DNA of 64,000 bases from positions 1-64,000 of the forward strand of contig JAODUP010000056.1 of assembly GCA_025642065.1 (NCBI GenBank), written 5' to 3'. Of the stretch, positions 55,201-63,955 are shown piece after piece (position 1 is the stretch's first letter; every line of letters begins with the position of its first letter). The position numbers were made by a program, and so were the translations under genes. Source of the stretch: Paralvinella palmiformis (taxonomy: Eukaryota; Annelida; Polychaeta; Terebellida; Alvinellidae). Below the pieces are notes generated by a model that was given only the letters and a program-made list of their open reading frames with translations, ran no database searches and had not been told where the DNA came from.

Positions 55201-57423
55201 CCAAATAAAGACTGACCTCTGACCATAACATAAAACTGGATGTGATTAACACGTACAATACCTGTTTCCCCACGATATCTGTTTGGTTAAGACCCAGCAA
55301 CAGGACTAGTCTCATGGTCAATCAAGGCAGCTTGGCTTCAAAAGAAAATTGCCATAAAACCAATTCACACTTCAAAAGTCCAATGAACCTGTTCCATGGG
55401 CTACCCGTTCAGATAATTGTACAAAATCCAATCCAGAAGAAAGTTGACCTAGAAGGAGCAGCAGCTAAGGAGCCACCACCAGAATTGCTAACTAATAAAA
55501 CTTATTAAAAGCAACACACCAACTATCAACATCTACTCCGATGCCAGTTTCCAAGCAAATGGAATCAAAGCCTGGGCATGTTTCATCAAAGAAACAGACA
55601 AAGAAATCAGAGGCAGAATCCCAAACCACATCCTGATCATTAGCTGAGTTGCATCCAGTCAAACTCAAAGTTGCACTAATCTGAATATCAAAACCGCCTC
55701 TCCATGAAAGAGTCATCATCTACTCGGACTCTACTGATGATCAATTCCAATTCTGGAATTGATTATTTTATAAAAAAAATGGAATTGAGAAATTTTGATT
55801 GCTTTCGTTCTATGTTGGAGTGGCCATTCCAACTATATTCGACAACCTGGGTAATGCTAAACCCAAACGAATCAGCAGTTAGATGGAGAAACTGAATAGA
55901 AAATGGGTATGTATGAGTGATAATAGGGTAATCTTGGGAGAAAACTATTGGACATTCACCAGTTCATGCATTCCTGAATATGGCTGTGTATTGTACTTGT
56001 AGTCTACACTACTAAACTGTTAAAATAGTAGGGGTTCCACCGAGGGCAGCACATTCCTGTATAGGCCACATATGGGAGAGCCCAATGCATTCACCGGGCT
56101 CCCATGTACCGACAAATATCACTTTATTTTAAATTACGCTATGTGATAGGAGGTGGGAAATCTTCGCATTGAGGCCTAAGTTTGTTGACTTATTAATTAA
56201 GCTTATACCAATACAAAAAATACACTAATTCTTCACAATTAATACTGTCTGTGAGCTTTTTCATGAGTAGTTCAAAACTATAGGGCTTGAGTTCCTTGAG
56301 AATGTCAAAACTTTTGTAGGAATATGATATTTTGTTTGTCAATTGTTCAGGATGCTTGTAAACAATGCTGTGGCATTATATGCTGTTTGTTAAACATAAT
56401 ATCACACGATAATCCCTAGCGAGTGTAGTATACACTAGCAGTGGCTTGTGAAAGTTAAGAAAGCAAGGATTTAGGGAACATTTTAATAGAAATAAGATAG
56501 TTGGTGGTTTGATTTGATTTATTTTGTACACTAATGTAAATACATATATGTAATGTATACTAGCACTAAAATACATAGATACATTAATGTACCAGGAATG
56601 AGGATAGCACAAGAAAGTGAAAAACACTTATTTCCATTGTGGTCCTGAATTGTTTTGAGTGTGGTAGTGCATCTGATAGGGAATAAAGTAATTGTTTGTT
56701 ATGTTATATTTACATTAAAAAGTGAAATTTCTTTTGTCACCTTTAAGATGATGAATGGAAGATACGATTAGGCAGTAGAAATGCAGCTCCCATTAAACTT
56801 AGAGGACAACATTACAAAAGGACACCTTTAAATTGTAGATCTAGATCTATAACTATAAGCAATGAAGCAGAACCAAAATAAGGCAGTATCGTCTATCGGT
56901 TTAACTTTAAGTTGCATGTGGTTGATTCTTGGAACAGTCTTCCAGATTATGTTGTAGAAGCCCCAAGTCAAGTGTTAGACTCTAACTCTAAGGTCACATA
57001 TGATATAATATAATGATATATAAATTATTAACTATACTATTATATAGTAGATCTAGACTATAGATAATAGTATAGATCTAGATGACTAGAACCACCCCCA
57101 CAAGGCAGGCACAGTCCAGTCCTGATAAAATTAATATAATCACAGAAGAGAGCGATCTGGATATAGATTCTAGAGGTCACAAAGTCCTGCGTTCACAAAC
57201 TACATAAGGAAACATACAGTGACATAAGCCTTCTGGTGATATGGAAACATAGCAACATCAGGAGAGATGAATGATCGAACGACGAACCAGTCCATTGTCA
57301 TTCAGACTCATTGGATGATTGGTTCGAAACAGAAATTAGCAATGTTGAACACTTACCAAAACACTGAGCATAACAGAAGAGTAGATCAAGCGCAAATAAG
57401 AACGTCAGAAATGTGTACGCCAT
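40117..57423 (-). CDS. PRSS16: peptidase family S28 serine protease, PRSS16-like, complete gene model
   Basis: Family S28 enzymes (PRSS16, PRCP, DPP7) are secreted or lysosomal serine peptidases that act near proline. Eleven coding exons join in phase to 1578 nt (525 codons; PRSS16 is about 514): 57423-57357, 54139-53976, 50452-50338, 49231-49102, 47191-47068, 46888-46763, 45561-45295, 44469-44325, 41559-41377, 40570-40425 and 40227-40117. The N-terminus MAYTFLTFLFALDLLFCYAQ is a signal peptide. The nucleophile is Ser188 in FGGSYPGALSAWFRLK, the Asp is 444 in SVDPWHALSV and the His is 469 in HGTAHCANMY. Other landmarks are QPLDHFD, YIGGEASLS, VEHRYYGLSLN and YPHLVYAAVASSAPV. The wording of these blocks fits PRSS16 better than DPP7 or PRCP, but paralogue identity needs a tree. 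The introns are rich in LINE debris. No break was seen. Confidence 0.93.
40425..40570 (-). CDS. PRSS16: S28 protease exon 10, Asp and His of the triad
   Basis: The acceptor GTTTAG completes Gly441. SVDPWHALSVVKDL carries catalytic Asp444, and IHGTAHCANMYSDKSTD carries His469. The donor GTTTGT after AGA-CTG is weak but keeps the frame into exon 11. Confidence 0.92.
40571..41376. other. S28 gene intron 9
   Basis: Nothing recognised. Confidence 0.5.
41377..41559 (-). CDS. PRSS16: S28 protease exon 9
   Basis: The acceptor TTTACAG is followed by QTCDKNTTCLFSHHMSLGPN, then LDICAIVFNIS. The exon ends TNDYYGSDKPKGTRIMFVNG. The donor is GTAAGT. Confidence 0.93.
41560..42780. other. S28 gene intron 8, part free of recognised elements
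   Basis: No exon or repeat boundary was recognised. The CR1-like LINE fragment occupies the other part of this intron. Confidence 0.45.
42790..44190 (-). mobile_element. CR1-like LINE fragment 2 in an S28 intron
   Basis: The open frame at 44184-43837 reads VDPKFAWLVKDCLGVLIRPI and TKIVNESLSPGVFVPRS. After frameshifts come NNYRPVSNTTFISKVIE, HLDEYLVNSN, YHLCADDTQLYISLDPDNEL (active site Asp-Asp intact, about 43330-43390) and LYGISDYNINHLQ with IQNSAARIVTN (about 42870-42930). The order and wording match fragment 1 at 16230-17000, so both come from one family. This copy keeps more 5' sequence. Confidence 0.85.
44325..44469 (-). CDS. PRSS16: S28 protease exon 8
   Basis: The acceptor TTCTAG is followed by LFLNLTDQKCADNSWKNAIS. 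The exon continues through GIRQWTYQTCAQFGY, the conserved W-YQTC-EFG block. The donor is GTAAGT. Confidence 0.93.
44470..45294. other. S28 gene intron 7
   Basis: Nothing recognised. Confidence 0.5.
45295..45561 (-). CDS. PRSS16: S28 protease exon 7
   Basis: The acceptor TTTTTCAG is followed by CALNVKSAFKVVDLKICNGE and 89 codons in all. The exon includes TTYGLFQFVSNLADVFMG, VQYNDEKPGVTVTKICDLM and ends NFKILNK. This is the helical insert domain over the active site. The donor is GTGAGA. Confidence 0.92.
45562..46762. other. S28 gene intron 6 with a (TA)n tract
   Basis: A TA microsatellite runs from 45767 to 45806. No other element was recognised. Confidence 0.5.
46763..46888 (-). CDS. PRSS16: S28 protease exon 6
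   Basis: The acceptor TTTGCAG is followed by YPHLVYAAVASSAPVRATVN, then FEGYNEVVAASLSDPI. The donor is GTCAGT. Confidence 0.94.
47068..47191 (-). CDS. PRSS16: S28 protease exon 5, nucleophile Ser
   Basis: Gives LADLASFHDFISTKYNLTDE, then NTWICFGGSYPGALSAWFRL, with Ser188 as nucleophile. The acceptor AG directly follows a (TA)n run, and CA/TA microsatellite fills the place of the polypyrimidine tract. The donor is GTATTA. Confidence 0.93.
47192..47283. repeat. (TA)n(TG)n microsatellite at a splice acceptor
   Basis: TA units at 47193-47221, TG units at 47222-47239, then TATC and TG runs to about 47283. Read on the gene strand this is CA-rich then TA-rich sequence, ending in the acceptor TATAG. 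Confidence 0.9.
47284..49101. other. S28 gene intron 4
   Basis: A minus-strand block at about 48480-48570 starts GTGTAATGGCTCAGTTGCC. This tRNA-like A-box head is shared with 63685-63717 and suggests a decayed SINE. Nothing else was recognised. Confidence 0.4.
49102..49231 (-). CDS. PRSS16: S28 protease exon 4
   Basis: The acceptor AACTAG is followed by EHVDLAKQYKALILSVEHRY, then YGLSLNSDSLHLKNMKYLSS and QQA. These are the conserved EHR-YG and YLSSQQAL blocks. The donor is GTAAGT. Confidence 0.94.
49232..50337. other. S28 gene intron 3
   Basis: Nothing recognised. Confidence 0.5.
50338..50452 (-). CDS. PRSS16: S28 protease exon 3
   Basis: The acceptor CTATACAG is followed by NSYKQRYWVNSDYW, then GPVFLYIGGEASLSSLSIM. 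This matches the family's QRYWVN and GPVFLYIGGE blocks. The donor is GTACAG. Confidence 0.92.
51297..51362. repeat. (TA)n followed by poly-T
   Basis: A TA run at 51299-51342, then about 20 T residues, in S28 intron 2. Confidence 0.9.
51790..51975 (+). pseudogene. possible TTF-type zinc-finger fragment of a hAT/ZNF862-like ORF
   Basis: The plus strand reads IMKFRSFNPSWQIEFLGL, then VDAENGMLCTFCIGH. FNPSW, followed by a hydrophobic run and M-C--C, is the start of the zinc finger in many hAT-derived ZNF862/ZMYM-like proteins. Only the first Cys pair is present before the frame ends. It lies in an intron of the S28 gene on the opposite strand. Confidence 0.35.
52220..52266. repeat. (TA)n microsatellite at a LINE edge
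   Basis: A TA run directly followed by the first recognisable codons of the LINE fragment. Confidence 0.9.
52265..53150 (+). mobile_element. LINE reverse transcriptase fragment with 3' end
   Basis: Starts MDDLTIALNKCITDCVIG and runs through LMYADNLVILSPSVSGL (active site, YADN in place of YADD). The C-terminal block NNVFSLLLNQLKYCSASTMF and AVIRNLVYKFMPRLD follows, and the fragment ends with AATAAAGATATTAAATTAAA at about 53132-53152. It is a different family from the CR1-like fragments. Several stops are present. Confidence 0.85.
53151..53975. other. S28 gene intron 2, remainder
   Basis: Between 50600 and 50760, and again near 53275-53360, runs of TTTGTATTTAAATAC-like sequence occur in opposite orientations on either side of the LINE. 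They may be inverted repeats. Confidence 0.4.
53976..54139 (-). CDS. PRSS16: S28 protease exon 2
   Basis: The acceptor GCTATTAG completes Gly23. The exon reads NNYWKLREVIELSRHHNYHK and ends VEHYITQPLDHFDASVK. QPLDHF is the classic N-terminal S28 block. The donor is GTTAGT. Confidence 0.93.
54240..54525 (-). mobile_element. ATTCC-family TIR element, copy E, short form
   Basis: It contains GAATTGGAATTGAAGTTTCC, TTACCATTTAATTTTTTAAT and AATCCTACTTAGAATATAAA and ends TGGAATTGACCCCATGT, the same terminus as at 28738. The microsatellite module is absent. Related ATTCC sequence reappears at 55738-55797, after the LINE-like insert. Confidence 0.7.
54530..55737 (+). mobile_element. LINE-like remnant with endonuclease and RNase H pieces, RT missing
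   Basis: At 54950-55090 the frame gives ISWIIKGFQSKRNLLLATIQ and ESYPEIIILQETLTKK, the start of an AP-endonuclease domain. At about 55515-55640 it gives TINIYSDASFQANGIKAWAC, then FIKETDKEI, an RNase H start (YSDAS). The roughly 500 bp between holds no RT motif, so the polymerase is deleted. The upstream ORFs at 54526-54986 are Lys/Gln-rich and may be the ORF1 end. Confidence 0.6.
55044..55078. repeat. perfect 17-bp hairpin
   Basis: AGTGAAGAGACGTTCTT at 55044-55060 and its exact reverse complement at 55062-55078 are separated by a single G. It lies in the endonuclease-like region. Confidence 0.95.
55738..57000. other. S28 gene intron 1, upstream part
   Basis: After an ATTCC-family remnant at 55738-55797 nothing coding was recognised. 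The motif TAGATCTAGATCTATA occurs at 56836-56852. Confidence 0.4.
57005..57092. repeat. AT-rich inverted repeat
   Basis: ATACTATTATATAGT at about 57032 and ATAATAGTATAGATCTAG at about 57064 form an imperfect inverted pair. TAGATCTAGA-type words recur here and at 57822-57860. Confidence 0.5.
57357..57423 (-). CDS. PRSS16: S28 protease exon 1, signal peptide
   Basis: ATG at 57423-57421 opens MAYTFLTFLFALDLLFCYAQ, a hydrophobic signal sequence likely cleaved after about residue 19. The donor GTAAGT leaves one base, matching the phase of exon 2. No earlier in-frame ATG is needed. Confidence 0.88.
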
Positions 57424-57514
57424 GTCTGTGTTTACGATCAATAGTAACTTGAATATAAATATCGTCCCATTTGCCAAATTCCCAAAATAAATAACGAAAC
57501 TGCCATACTCAAAA

Positions 57515-57539
57515 TCACATGACTTCTTGGATCACGTGA
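57515..57539. promoter_or_regulatory. CLEAR-like E-boxes upstream of the S28 gene
   Basis: TCACGTGA at 57532-57539 is a full palindromic MiT/TFE-type E-box core, and TCACATGA at 57515-57522 is one base away. They lie 92 to 116 bp upstream of the start codon. CLEAR sites (GTCACGTGAC) drive lysosomal genes in animals. Function here is inferred. Confidence 0.4.
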
Positions 57540-58330
57540 TTTAATTCTAGCCGTCATTGTTTAGGCGAAAAGTGAGTATATTGAAAAGTGATATACTTTT
57601 CTTTCCTTTTTTCTTCTTCAGATTTTATGTCTTGGCACAAAATATTTTATATTTTATAAAAGCAGATTTGGCTAGACTGTCTAGATGTAGCAGGCTTAGT
57701 GACTTAGTATTATACTAGTTTTAGTTCTAGTTTCACCCGAACATTGGAACAGTCATGATTTTGTGTCATGCCTCATGATCATGACGTTACCGGTAATTTA
57801 ACCACTGAAATTCTTCCGATTTAGATCTAGATCTATATTATATAGATATAATATATGTGGGATTTTCTTACCGCCCTTGTTACTGGGTATGCCCTCCATG
57901 GTTGCATCTAAAGTTAGCAACATGATTCCGGAATTATGTTAATTGCTGTAACTTCTCATATTTCAATTACTCAATTAGCTTTAATACCGATTATCCAAGA
58001 TGATCTGACCCCATACCAATTTTCAAGAAGATAATTGTATCAGAGCTGATCTCTTCATTGCAGACAATTGCTCATAGAATAGCTGAAGCCATCTCATCAG
58101 TTAATTGATGACGTTTTTTTTTTTGTCTGTAATTTATATTTCAATGGGCTCTACTTGAATACAATAAATTATTGTGATAAAATGTAGTTTTCTTATCATT
58201 TTTGAGTGTGGGATTTTGTCACTTTTTGGGATTAGGTCCTGTGATATTTTGCACTGTGATATTAGGTCCAGGTAGATTTCATACTCTTGGATTTTGGCTG
58301 ATGAGATTTTGTTTCGGATTCAAAGGAACT
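57540..58330. other. upstream flank of the S28 gene
   Basis: No gene recognised. Includes TAGATCTAGATCTATATTAT at about 57822. Confidence 0.4.
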
Positions 58331-58450
58331 TGGATGTTCCAATGGCCCAATGATTTAAGCAATGGGCTGCAAACTTCCAGGTTGTGAGTTCAAATCCAGC
58401 TCACACCTATAGCTGTATTTGTGGGATTTATTTTTCTAGAGAGTCACCCA
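58330..58450 (+). mobile_element. tRNA-derived SINE (family 2), decayed
   Basis: Has TGGCCCAATGATTTAAGCAA, then a B-box-like GTGAGTTCAAATCC and the family body ending GAGTCACCCATATG. It abuts a (TG)n tract. Confidence 0.55.
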
Positions 58451-58462
58451 TATGTCCAACTT

Positions 58463-58605
58463 GTGACTGTGTGTGTGTATGTATGTGTGTGTATGTGTGT
58501 GTTTGTTTTTGTGTCTGTGTGTATGTATGTGTTCTTGTGTCATAAAGATATATAAGGCTGCTGCTCTTTCTCAGTGTGTGTTTGTGTGTGTGTGTCTGTA
58601 TGTGT
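58463..58605. repeat. interrupted (TG)n tracts
   Basis: TGTG/TATG runs at 58466-58530 and 58574-58603. Confidence 0.9.
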
Positions 58606-58991
58606 ATAGTACTGAGACTAAGCAACCCAACTCAGGATAGAAGCAATATTATAACTGTTTCATTAGGTTTAGTGCAATTGATGCCAGTAAGTAGATTTTA
58701 CACATGAAACTGTCCATAAAAGTCTCCTAAAAGATCTATTTAACCTTAATTTTGAGTAAATAATATCAGTTTCTTCTCTGTAAATGGATATCTTCTTTGG
58801 AAAGTGCCATGAAATATTTAGATAATTTTGATACTATATTATTATTGTTATTTGATGTTTCCTTCAGTGGATGAGTAATTATAAACTTGGTTCACTGAAA
58901 TACCGGTAGATGAATGTTTTATAGAATATACCTGATGTTTTGTGAATATAATAAGGAGTATAAAGTGCACTAAGTGTATCAGTACGTGCAG

Positions 58992-59033
58992 ATACACACA
59001 CACACCCTCTCTCTCTCTCTCTCTGTGTGTGTA
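58992..59033. repeat. compound (CA)n(CT)n(GT)n microsatellite
   Basis: ACACACACAC, then CTCTCTCTCT, then GTGTGTGT in series. Confidence 0.9.
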
Positions 59034-59480
59034 ACAATGTTATAGATATGTGCGTTAATCTGTCAGAGACTCTATACAGTCTCATTGGACTTTGTGTGAC
59101 AAAAAAACAAGGAAAATTACATTAGATTGTAATCATAAAGAGGTTAACCTTTACTTGACAGACAGTCCTCCGACCCACTAAGTCAAGTTGAAAACTTCAA
59201 TGGTTACTGTCATGGCAGAACTTTCACAGCTTTCCGTGGCTTAATTATAACACTAACCCGAGACTCCCTGGCACAATGTTGTGGTGATGCATCCAGGTAT
59301 AATTGAACATATGGTTTGATTTGCTGATGTGAAGCCCATCTAAACATTGATTAAATTGGTAAGTATTCCATCATATTTATATATTGGTTTATTTATTGAG
59401 GGTGTGAAGGAAATAGCTAATATAAACACACTTAGCTAGTTAGTAAGTTAGTTACGAACACAATTCCAGCTTCATACTTG
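59034..59480. other. unassigned intergenic sequence
   Basis: Nothing recognised. Confidence 0.5.
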
Positions 59481-59483
59481 TGT

Positions 59484-59587
59484 AACAGTCTTGATCATTG
59501 TTTTTCTTAGCATCAAATTATTTGTGTTCTGTTTTATATAACAGTCTTGATCATTGTTTTTCTTAGCATCAAATTATTTGTGTTCAA
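59484..59587 (+). repeat. perfect tandem duplication, 56-bp period
   Basis: ACAGTCTTGATCATTGTTTT and the following 26 bases, to TTTGTGTTC, occur at 59485 and again at 59541 without mismatch. They are separated by a short AT-rich spacer. Confidence 0.9.
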
Positions 59588-59589
59588 CC

Positions 59590-60200
59590 TGTTATATAGA
59601 TCAACAATTTCAACTTAGTGTGTCTAAATTAAGATCCCTTTCACTTGAACCAAACTTTGAGACAACTATTTCTTGCTTGAAAGGACGTACGCCGCCTTGT
59701 TGGACAGGACTAGCGCCTCCTGATAATCATAATGCAAAGTTTTAGTGTTTTTTGGATTAACCGCCGTAATGATTGTCAAATTATCATAATGCATCAGCTA
59801 TTCTATTTCCGCATCTTTTACTTTTTATTGATGATCACTCGTCACAATATTTGTTTAGCTTTGTCCTTTGTAAGGTACCGTAATTGTAGGAAGTTTTTCT
59901 GAAAGTTTCTTTTCAGTCGTGATACACTAAGAATTCCATTGGGCCAGTTTTTCAGCATTTCCAATGCCATTAAAATTGAGAATTTTTGGTTGTTATATCT
60001 TTATAATCAATCATCATCAGCTGAAGCCGACTTCTGTCAGAAGGGTGTTGCTGTGTACAAAAGGTTCCATCACAATGTTAGTTCTTTCACGCTGCGATCT
60101 TGGAATGTGAAATAACCTTCACCGAATGTGGAAAGGTACACATTGTTAATTATCTGCCTTGAAGATGTCTTTCCGTTTGTCTTATGTTAATTATCAGACT
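59590..60200. other. unassigned intergenic sequence
   Basis: No gene recognised. Short frames have no domain. Confidence 0.4.
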
Positions 60201-60204
60201 GAGT

Positions 60205-60415
60205 GCTTTGATGGCGCATTGGTCATTAATGACGTGGCTGCACACCTCCAAGCTGTGGGCTCGAATCTGACTGGTACTTGGGTTTGTAGGATGTTTTCCT
60301 ATGGATTCACCCCTCAGCCGTATGTCTGGGATGTGACTGGTGTCAAGGCTAAGTAAACCAGTCAGTCAGTCATCCACTCACCCACTCACTCACTCATTCA
60401 CTCACTGAAGGCACA
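60205..60415 (+). mobile_element. tRNA-derived SINE (family 2) with (ACTC)n tail
   Basis: Has ATTAATGACGTGGCTGCACA, a B-box-like GGGCTCGAATC (about 60258), the body GACTGGTGTCAAGGCTAAGT and an ACTC-type tail at 60372-60405. It is related to the copy in POLH intron 4. Confidence 0.7.
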
Positions 60416-60640
60416 GTTAGTGATTCAGTTGGTAGAGATCAGAAACTCTTATCTAAAGATTCAAGGTTTGAGTCTTACAGTTATACTGTCTTTGGACTTC
60501 ATCCATTTAATCATAAATGAGGATCTAGCAGAAGTAGGTAATGGGTTCGAATCCATCTCAAACCTCTGTTCTGTGGATCTGTTTCCTTAGAAAGTCACTC
60601 ATTACCCATAATATCTCAGGTATGGCGCTAAATCACCCAA
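60412..60640 (+). mobile_element. tRNA-derived SINE remnants (family 2), rearranged
   Basis: A head with GTGATTCAGTTGGTAGAGAT at 60420 and a B-box-like GGTTCGAATCC at 60543 are too far apart for one copy. A body like that of the other family members follows, to about 60640. Confidence 0.5.
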
Positions 60641-60699
60641 CAACAACAAACAGCACATGTAATATTGAATATTTACAAATTAACAATGTTTAAATATAT

Positions 60700-61545
60700 C
60701 TGAGCAACAAAACCATAAGGTGTGGGGGAGGAGTTGTTGTGTCTCTTTGGGCAACCAATAAACATTGGCTAATAAGAGAGGAGAAATGTCAACAGTGTAA
60801 CTGTCGTAATCTATATTCTAAGAGCATTCTAGTTGTCATGGTAACAGTTTGGTGGGTTCTCTTCCATGATGCTTTAAAAAACCATCACTTGTCATCGCTC
60901 AGACCTGACAATTTGATAGAGGTATTGATAGATTACTTAAAACCACTTTATTGGTGCTTTTCTTGAACCCTTGCCAGAAATATGTAATTAATCATTATGC
61001 CTGCTGTTTGAGGGGTAACTTTTACAAAACATCCTCACAGATTTGTAAAGGTCTCAAAAGGCGATGAGATTTGGTTGTATTTTTAATCTGAACACCCACC
61101 AACTGAATATTTACGACTATCTGCAGCCGTCAGAAATGGCTACAAAGAAAAGAAAGACATCACGTCCTTATGGAATATATTGACACCCGTTGTAGAAACT
61201 TACTTATGAGGGATTAATCCACCCCTACTCCAAACTCCCACCCTCCATTCCAAATTCCCTTCTCCACAGACCTATGGAAGCTGAGTAGATTTTGGAAAGC
61301 AAACAGACGTTCGTCAATTTAGAAACAACAGCATCCGTGTCTATATTTGTAGGATGTGTCCTCAAAGAGTTGCCCATGAGTCATTTATGTTTACAGTGTA
61401 CCGAGACAAACAAACAAAAAACAGTCAACCTGCTACACTATTAAAAAAGATTGTATGTCTAAGTGCTTAGAGCAGTTGGTGTCTCTGAATAAATTAGTGG
61501 TATTCTAAAAGTGTATAAATTGTGATCTCACGTTTTTCTGTCTCT
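60700..61545. other. unassigned intergenic sequence
   Basis: A 75-codon plus frame at 60739-60966 has no recognisable domain. Nothing else was seen. Confidence 0.4.
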
Positions 61546-61549
61546 ACGG

Positions 61550-61860
61550 GATGTCTCAACTGACCATCTAATGACGCTTCAGCTAGACTTCAGCACAATT
61601 ATCACCAGTGCCAATGGTAAATAACCAATTCACTCACTCACTCACTCACTCACTTGATCACTCATTCAACTCACCCACTCACTGATCTCATGGCCCTTTA
61701 ACTACATGTCACAATTATCACGAGCAGCAACAAAAACACAAAACACACTCACTCACTCACTCATCTTATGGCCCTTCAGCCAGATATTGGAGTTATGTCC
61801 AGTACCATTGCTAAACAACTGACTCACTCATTCAATCACTCACTCGCTAGCAGTTAATTG
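61550..61860 (+). mobile_element. three truncated SINE 3' ends with (ACTC)n tails
   Basis: Similar blocks (CTTCAGC-AGA, then CAGTGCCAATGGTAAATAAC, CCAGTACCATTGCTAAACAA or variants) each precede an (ACTC)n run, at 61630-61655, 61745-61765 and 61820-61850. Confidence 0.55.
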
Positions 61861-62840
61861 TTAAGGCTTACATTCTCCACTCATCTTTATTATAGTTATA
61901 TTATTGCAAGACGTGCAAATGAATGATGTGGAAAAATAATCCATCTCATTCGGGATTGCAGTAATCCTTCAATTATATTAAGCCGTAACGATTATAAACT
62001 CCTCCGGAATGTGTATAGTCGGCACGACACGGTGCATAGATATGCTAATTCCGTAATCAATTACCTGATAAATCACCCAGGTGATATAAAGGCGATTATT
62101 TAACGCCCACCGTTTATGCTATGGGCGTCGGCCAGTTTATTTTCGCATATTCCCGAACACACACACACACGCTGATACAGTCAACTGGTAAGATTTATCA
62201 CCAAGATAATCTCGGGTTTTCTTTTTATCACAAAGTCGGCCTATAGTAGGTTCTATTATGGAGTGTTATATTTATGTTACCATTCATCATCTGGATTCCG
62301 GGGTTATTAGCCGGAGATCTCCACGTCTTTACACGAAGGTAGCAGCATTCCACCGAGTAAATGACAATCACGGTCTGGTTTAATTAAATGTTACACAGTC
62401 ACGGATAGTATAGACAATGCCCACGATGCGGCGATGACAATCGATCTAACGGCACGGACTTAAGTGGGAAATCTCCGATCACTTGTTGCATTGTGTTGTG
62501 TGATTTGAGAACAGTGTATGTGTTACGTGGGGGCGGAGGAGGTAGGGGGGTTGTTTGTGATCTGGCTGCGTCGGTCAGAGGGTAGCGGTAGTCATGCTAG
62601 CATCCAATACCACCGGGTGCTATAGATAGCGGTGTTTATTTGTGTGTGTGTGTGGGGGGGGATGATGTGGGTGATGTATACTTTAATACTGTCTGAATGG
62701 TTACTGTATCTATAGTCAGTCAGGTTCGATCTCATCTGGGACTTGTGACTGAGGGAATGACTACCTTCCAGGGTAATCAGATGATCAGGTTGGTGTCTTT
62801 TATTGAGACAACCCACATACCTAGAGGTAACAGGCTTCTC
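61861..62840. other. intergenic sequence with a possible promoter
   Basis: TATAAA at 62085-62090 precedes a less AT-rich stretch. CAACTGGTAAGATTT at 62181 has the form of a splice donor. A G-rich (TG)n tract is at 62639-62662. No coding exon could be supported. Confidence 0.3.
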
Positions 62841-62844
62841 TTTC

Positions 62845-63020
62845 GTGGCCGAACTAGTGGCGTCGTTGGTCAAACAGGCCTTTAACATCCGGTTCAAATC
62901 GCCGCCTAGCTCTGTCTGAAGGGTATTTCATCTTTCAGTTTGCCTCATTTCCTTACCAGATCAAATGGCCTATTTAGCTTTGACCGTGTGATTAAAAGTG
63001 GCAATAAAACAGCAGAATTT
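62845..63020 (+). mobile_element. SINE related to family 1, decayed
   Basis: Has GTGGCGTCGTTGGTCAAACA, a B-box-like GGTTCAAATCGCC (62892) and an end ATTAAAAGTGGCAATAAAAC, close to the family 1 body. Confidence 0.5.
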
Positions 63021-63680
63021 CACATTTCAGCAACAAACTTATGGGCATCACTAGGAATTGATCCAGTTTAGAGCTAGAAGTCAGTAAGTGGGTCTATGCA
63101 CTACCAGCTGTGCTGATGAAGCATCACGTGTCTACTTCAAGAGTCCATGAATCTGAAATGGCTCAGTAAGGCTTGGATTGAGCTTTGGTAATTGTATTGT
63201 AATTAAATTATACCGGAACAGTTACAAGGAGAATTGTTCAGAGACCAAATTTAACAATCTAAGTCATAGCAGTGTTTGAGGGCGATGTTTGCCTGTCGAG
63301 TTACTCATCAACCATCCAAATGTCCAGGCTTAGATGATACATAAAGTGTTCACATCCTTGGTCAGTGACTGAATGACTGACTCACTGACTTATTCACTAA
63401 GGGCAGGACTCTTTTGACTCCATAGCACCTCTGGAATGCCCTAGCTGACAATTACCCTAGGTGTAGAGATTTGAAGTAAAAAATATATTAATCAACTAAA
63501 TAGGAGCATTAGGTAAGCTCAAATCAGGCCTCCATCTCAAGGATGTTTCATCTTCCATTTGAGCTTTCAGAGATTGATTGGCTTAAATTAACAACATTCC
63601 CTTCCGGTTCAACAAAATAATGACGTCTAGCTGAATTAACCAGCAATATGTGACGTGAAATAATTACGATTCTGGTTTAG
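63021..63680. other. unassigned intergenic sequence
   Basis: A short GACTGACTCACTGACT block at 63370-63392 resembles the SINE tails. Nothing else was recognised. Confidence 0.4.
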
Positions 63681-63720
63681 CACACTACCAGCTGAGCCAT
63701 TACACTCTACAGGCTATATG
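63680..63720 (-). mobile_element. tRNA-like SINE head
   Basis: The reverse complement reads GTGTAATGGCTCAGCTGGTA, an A-box-type head shared with the block near 48540 and with 23354. Confidence 0.4.
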
Positions 63721-63885
63721 TATAAGTGTACTTGTTATTTAGCAGCTTTGTCAGCTTGTTAGTTGACACATGTCGTGTTATTGACTTTGTATGTTGTATC
63801 TTGAAACCGTGTGAACCATCTTGAAATAACCTGGGACATATTGATCTTCTTAAAGTCAATGACTTCAGATGGGATGATCCTTTGG

Positions 63886-63955
63886 TTTGTGTGTGTGTGT
63901 GTGTGTGTGTGTTGCGCGCGCGCCCGCACCCGTACGTGCACGCGCCTACGCACAT
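63886..63955. repeat. (TG)n/(CG)n microsatellite
   Basis: TG units at 63888-63912, then CGCGCGCGCC and CG/CA-rich sequence. Confidence 0.9.
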
